DNA from: Pohlia nutans
Lineage: Eukaryota > Streptophyta > Bryopsida > Bryales > Mniaceae
DNA: 64,000 nt
NCBI GenBank assembly: GCA_022496805.1
Contig: CM040089.1
Location: forward strand, 2,501 to 66,500
Reading direction: 5' to 3'
Positions 60,873-64,000 of this stretch are shown here, piece after piece. Position 1 is the first letter of the stretch, and each line of letters starts with the position of its first letter. Position numbers and translations under genes: made by a program. The notes below the pieces were generated by a model. The model searched no databases. It saw nothing but the letters and a program-made list of their open reading frames with translations, and was not told the origin of the DNA.

Positions 60873-61109
60873 ACCCCGCGGACATCGGCTACCCCATGAC
60901 AATATTAACATTTTGTAGCTCCCTATTGTGTATGCTCTATTCATTTGTAAATAATATATTACATGTGTGACCGCGTTTCCACTCAATATTGCGTGACTAT
61001 TTGTAATACCGTCGACGGTCCATGCATGTTCCCCTTTGTCCATTGCAGGCTGTTTTGCTCTTGTTCTTCGTCCAGTAACGTGGGCTTGTGGTATATCTAC
61101 TTACTGCAG

Positions 61110-61994
61110 AAAGGATGCGTTCGCGTTGTTGGACCGCGGAATGGGCTTACCAAGAGTCTCCTCTCCGGATCCGAGTCCGAAGGGGGGAGTTGCAACACGG
61201 CTCCGTATTCAAGACCTTACCTGTTGCGGTCTGCTAAAACCGCTACGTCCGCGGCCATAGACTATTCCAAGGGTGACGTTGAGGACGGCGTGGTGAACAG
61301 CCCCCCGGATCACGGGCCCGTCAGGACTCCGGCCAGCTCCCCGTCTCCGTTGAAGCGGGCATCGCCGAGTCGACGGTACTGCTTCTCGCCTGAGCGGCGG
61401 ACGGACTCCCCGACGAGTCGCAAACTGAACCTTCCCTTTGACGAGGCGCCGGGGCACCCTCGCCTCGAGGACGCGATTCCGACTCCGTGTGCGGTTCCTG
61501 TTGTCGTCATCAATGGATTGAAGGCCACTGTGGCCTCGGAGAATCAAACAAGGAGCCTGAGGTCGAAGGCCGCTACTAGCGTTACGGTGCTTCCGCTCAG
61601 AGATGGGCAACCTCGTCCCGCACAATCTGCGGGATCCAGGCGATCCCCTTCCGCAAAAGGTCTCCTCAAGCAACGTATCCCCATAGAACCCTCCCGTTCT
61701 CTGCTGCCCAAAGCCACTGCGACCCCACTTCCGCACACAAAGAACCTCCCTGCGACGATGACAAAGCCGCCCCTTCGAGGGTCTAGATCGCATTCCTCGT
61801 CTCAGGCCCCGGATACCACTCGAAGGTCAAAACGAAAAGCCACTGTAGCTCAGAGCCTTAGCGGATCCGATGCCTGGGCGGGTGGGGGTGGGCCCCACTA
61901 TCCGTCCGTCCGACGCGAGGATATCTTGAGAGGACTGGCCAAGCTCAAAGCGCAAGAAGCGGCGAAAGTCGTGTCCGCGAAATCCGACAAGTAG
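61110..61994 (+). CDS. Disordered basic protein segment, unknown
   Basis: An open exon of 295 codons after the acceptor TTACTGCAG, in phase with nothing certain upstream; an ATG 49 codons earlier (60963) also opens the frame. It is rich in Ser, Pro, Arg and Lys, with SPxR/SPSxR patches (PSPLKRASPSRRYCFSPERR) and SKRKATVAQSLSG, and ends AKLKAQEAAKVVSAKSDK. Basic and Ser/Pro-rich, it may be nuclear and phosphorylated. It follows the FCP1-like exon by 240 bp and may be an alternative last exon of that locus. Antisense ORFs over it are GC shadows. Confidence 0.45.
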   Translation, partial: KGCVRVVGPRNGLTKSLLSGSESEGGSCNTAPYSRPYLLRSAKTATSAAIDYSKGDVEDGVVNSPPDHGPVRTPASSPSPLKRASPSRRYCFSPERRTDSPTSRKLNLPFDEAPGHPRLEDAIPTPCAVPVVVINGLKATVASENQTRSLRSKAATSVTVLPLRDGQPRPAQSAGSRRSPSAKGLLKQRIPIEPSRSLLPKATATPLPHTKNLPATMTKPPLRGSRSHSSSQAPDTTRRSKRKATVAQSLSGSDAWAGGGGPHYPSVRREDILRGLAKLKAQEAAKVVSAKSDK

Positions 61995-62199
61995 TTTCAA
62001 CGCTAGCCACTACTAGAAATGGGGGAGGTCAACAACGTTTGTAAGCAACGTTTGGGGCTGGGGCCCCGCTGGATACAGCAGACGTTGCTGTAAAGGGCTT
62101 GGGGGGGCTCCGGTTAGAGCCAAGCAACGTCTGGGCGTTCTATACGACTCTCTTCGTTCCCAGGCAAGGATGAACGGGATGCAGCGTTCCCCGTACCTA

Positions 62200-63285
62200 A
62201 CTGCATCATCTCCTAATGTATGGATTCACCATACTCTTGGTCAATAGGGTCCACTGGTAATTAGGATTTTGCATTTGGCAGTCTTAGAATGGCATGGGGG
62301 TTCCATTTCAGTGTTTACAACACTTTTAAATACCTAGCCCACTTGTAACGTACCCACCTCATTTACAAAGGTTGGATTTATTTGTAATTTTACTTGGTAT
62401 TCTTTTTAGGAATAAACAGGAAAGCTGCTTTACCCCTACACCCACCATTGTGACGTTGGAATCGACGGATCAAATAAAAGCATAAATAAACTACTATTAT
62501 AGAGTCCATATGTAAGTTTTTATTCATTGCATCTATCAATAATATTTATCTATCCAATTTTTAGGGTAAAAATATATGAGTCACATAAAATTGAGTACAA
62601 ACAAAATTATAACATATTGAGCCTTTAACCCCTAAACGTCCTCACCTATGTCCAGTTTAGGCAGTTTTGCAAAGATGCATTATAAAATCCAATTAATATG
62701 AATATTTAGAACTTGATGTATGAATAAAAGTTATACATTTTTAATTTTGGATTCTATCTATACAGTTAGATCTATGACTACTATCACTAATCTTTTTTTA
62801 TAAATTTTGAAACATAAAATAAAAAATTACTTTGTAATTCAATTACAAATAAGATATTGACAATATATGGATGAAATTTGTTGTGATGGGTTATAATGTA
62901 GTACTTTAGGTGTAGTGATTTTTGGAGATTTTTTGGATGCTTGATTTTAATAGTTTTTTTTTTCATGAACACTTTTAGACCAAAATCTTCAAGATTTTTG
63001 GTGAAACACTACAACACAAAATGAGGCATAAATTTTTCAAAAATTATTTCCTTTTCGATCGGATCACACATACATGAAGTTAACTTCCCATAAAAAATTC
63101 ATTAAAAAAATCACACCACAAAAACTGCATGACGGATGAGAAAATACGGATGAAATCTGTACATCAGGCCAAAAACGCCTGTTTGGGCAGTTAGGGGTTA
63201 ACGTCGAGCTTGAACACTGTTTACAAAGATTCGTAATGAAATGGTTGATGAAAAACGAAAATGGAGGTTGATGTTGCATAGTTCA
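62200..63285. other. AT-rich DNA, no gene seen
   Basis: No supported exon. Scattered inverted pieces but nothing I can name. Confidence 0.5.
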
Positions 63286-63289
63286 AGAC

Positions 63290-64000
63290 CTCACATCATA
63301 AGGAACACCCTCCAATTTTTATTTTTATTGGTCAAAAATATTTTCCATATGTTATTGGAATTTTCCTTCCTATACGCTTTTTGACAATTTGACCAGGGTT
63401 TGCAATATGTGGAAAATGCGTCATTAAGTCCCGGGTCTCCATTTTGCAATTTTTTGGCATACTTCGGTGCTTCACATCATTAGTGACACCCTCCATTTCT
63501 TGTTATATTTGTGAGAAATATTTTTCCATATGTTATTGGGATTTTGCTTTGTCTATGCTTTTTAACTAGAATTCGCAATATAGGGAAAATGCTTGCATAT
63601 TGGAATATGTTTGCACAGATGGGTGCGAAACATCATTAGGAACATCCTCCACTCTTTCTTTATTTATGAAAAATATTTTTTCCATATGTTTCTGGGATTG
63701 TGCTAACCCTATGATTTTTTACTTTATCGTGTGGTGTAGTGATGACTCCCGTAACTCCATTTAGCGTTTTTTTTTCACCGTAACGTATCTCACATCATAA
63801 AGAACACCCTCCAAATTATGTTATATTAACGACAAATATTTTTCCACCTGTTATTGGTATTTTGCTAAATGTATGTTTTTTGACTACGATTTTCAATATG
63901 TAAATAATGCACCGACGAGTCTCGGGACTCAATTTCGCAATTATTTTTCATAGCTGGGTTTAGGACATCATAAGGAACACCCTCCAATGTTTGTTATGTA
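63290..64000. repeat. Satellite-like array of about 157-181 bp, runs off the window
   Basis: CACATCATAAGGAACACCCTCC and variants start at about 63292, 63473, 63630, 63791 and 63965. Between them each copy has TATTTTTCCATATGTTATTGG and GCAATATGxxxAAAATGC blocks. Confidence 0.75.

Larger units (their letters stand above)
62008..64000. mobile_element. Left end of a further CACTA element (right end not found)
   Basis: CACTACTAGAAATGGGGG at 62008 is followed by CAACAACGTTTG, AGCAACGTTTGG, AGACGTTGCTG and AGCAACGTCTGG. The end and the CAACGTT subterminal repeats match those of CACTA element 3. No right end with a GCC duplication was seen, so the element may extend past the window or be truncated. 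The end coordinate is only the window edge. Confidence 0.5.

Noticed and set aside
61209..61793. 194-codon minus-strand ORF
   Set aside because: Arg/Gly-rich antisense of a GC-rich, Ser/Pro/Arg coding exon.

Overview
The window is the left end of a land-plant nuclear chromosome. It opens with plant-type telomere DNA (CCCTAAA on the + strand), and its genes have GT-AG introns. It carries plant CACTA transposons, plant receptor-kinase and HPGT-like pieces, and AT-rich intergenic DNA. The kinase type and the FCP1-like family with a DLNG motif remind me of seed-free plants such as bryophytes. That is an impression; the species cannot be fixed from this sequence.

Region 1 (1-18766) is a subtelomeric array. 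Three tandem units, each 6134 bp, lie head to tail and are separated by true telomeric tracts of 114, 142 and 56 bp. Each unit starts with an intact 330-codon ORF whose ATG is two bases after the last telomeric repeat. It then carries a 292-bp array, a 175-bp array and a G-run array. The layout resembles yeast Y' elements or telomere-attached retroelements, but no reverse transcriptase or helicase is visible.

Region 2 (18767-29564) has a tRNA-derived SINE-like piece and a 5.7-kb CACTA element (19901-25583, TSD ATT). That element has picked up exons of at least five host genes (HPGT galactosyltransferase, CYFIP/SRA1-like, LSM4, alanyl-tRNA synthetase, SNF7/VPS32) and hosts a second CACTA element (22121-23765, TSD AGT). 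Next come an intronless 173-aa gene of unknown family (26512-27033), a long AT simple repeat and a cytochrome P450 exon relic.

Region 3 (29565-42681) is one 13.1-kb CACTA element with TSD AAC. It holds a six-exon tnp2-type transposase on the minus strand, broken by two in-frame stops, and a divergent TnpA/PTTA-like gene on the plus strand. Several MITEs sit inside it, one of them nested in another.

Region 4 (42682-56300) is a set of broken genes: a hairpin MITE, a chimeric minus-strand gene joining an ARF P-loop exon to the family of the 26512 gene, a receptor-kinase relic split by a CCGG-rich gag-only retroelement-like insertion, and the intact N-terminal half of a malonyl-CoA decarboxylase gene lacking its C-terminal half.

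Region 5 (56600-64000) is a composite locus: a methyltransferase-like exon with a frameshift and stop, an acidic repeat-rich exon, and a phase-compatible FCP1-like domain. It is followed by a disordered ORF, one end of another CACTA element (62008) and a satellite-like array running off the window.
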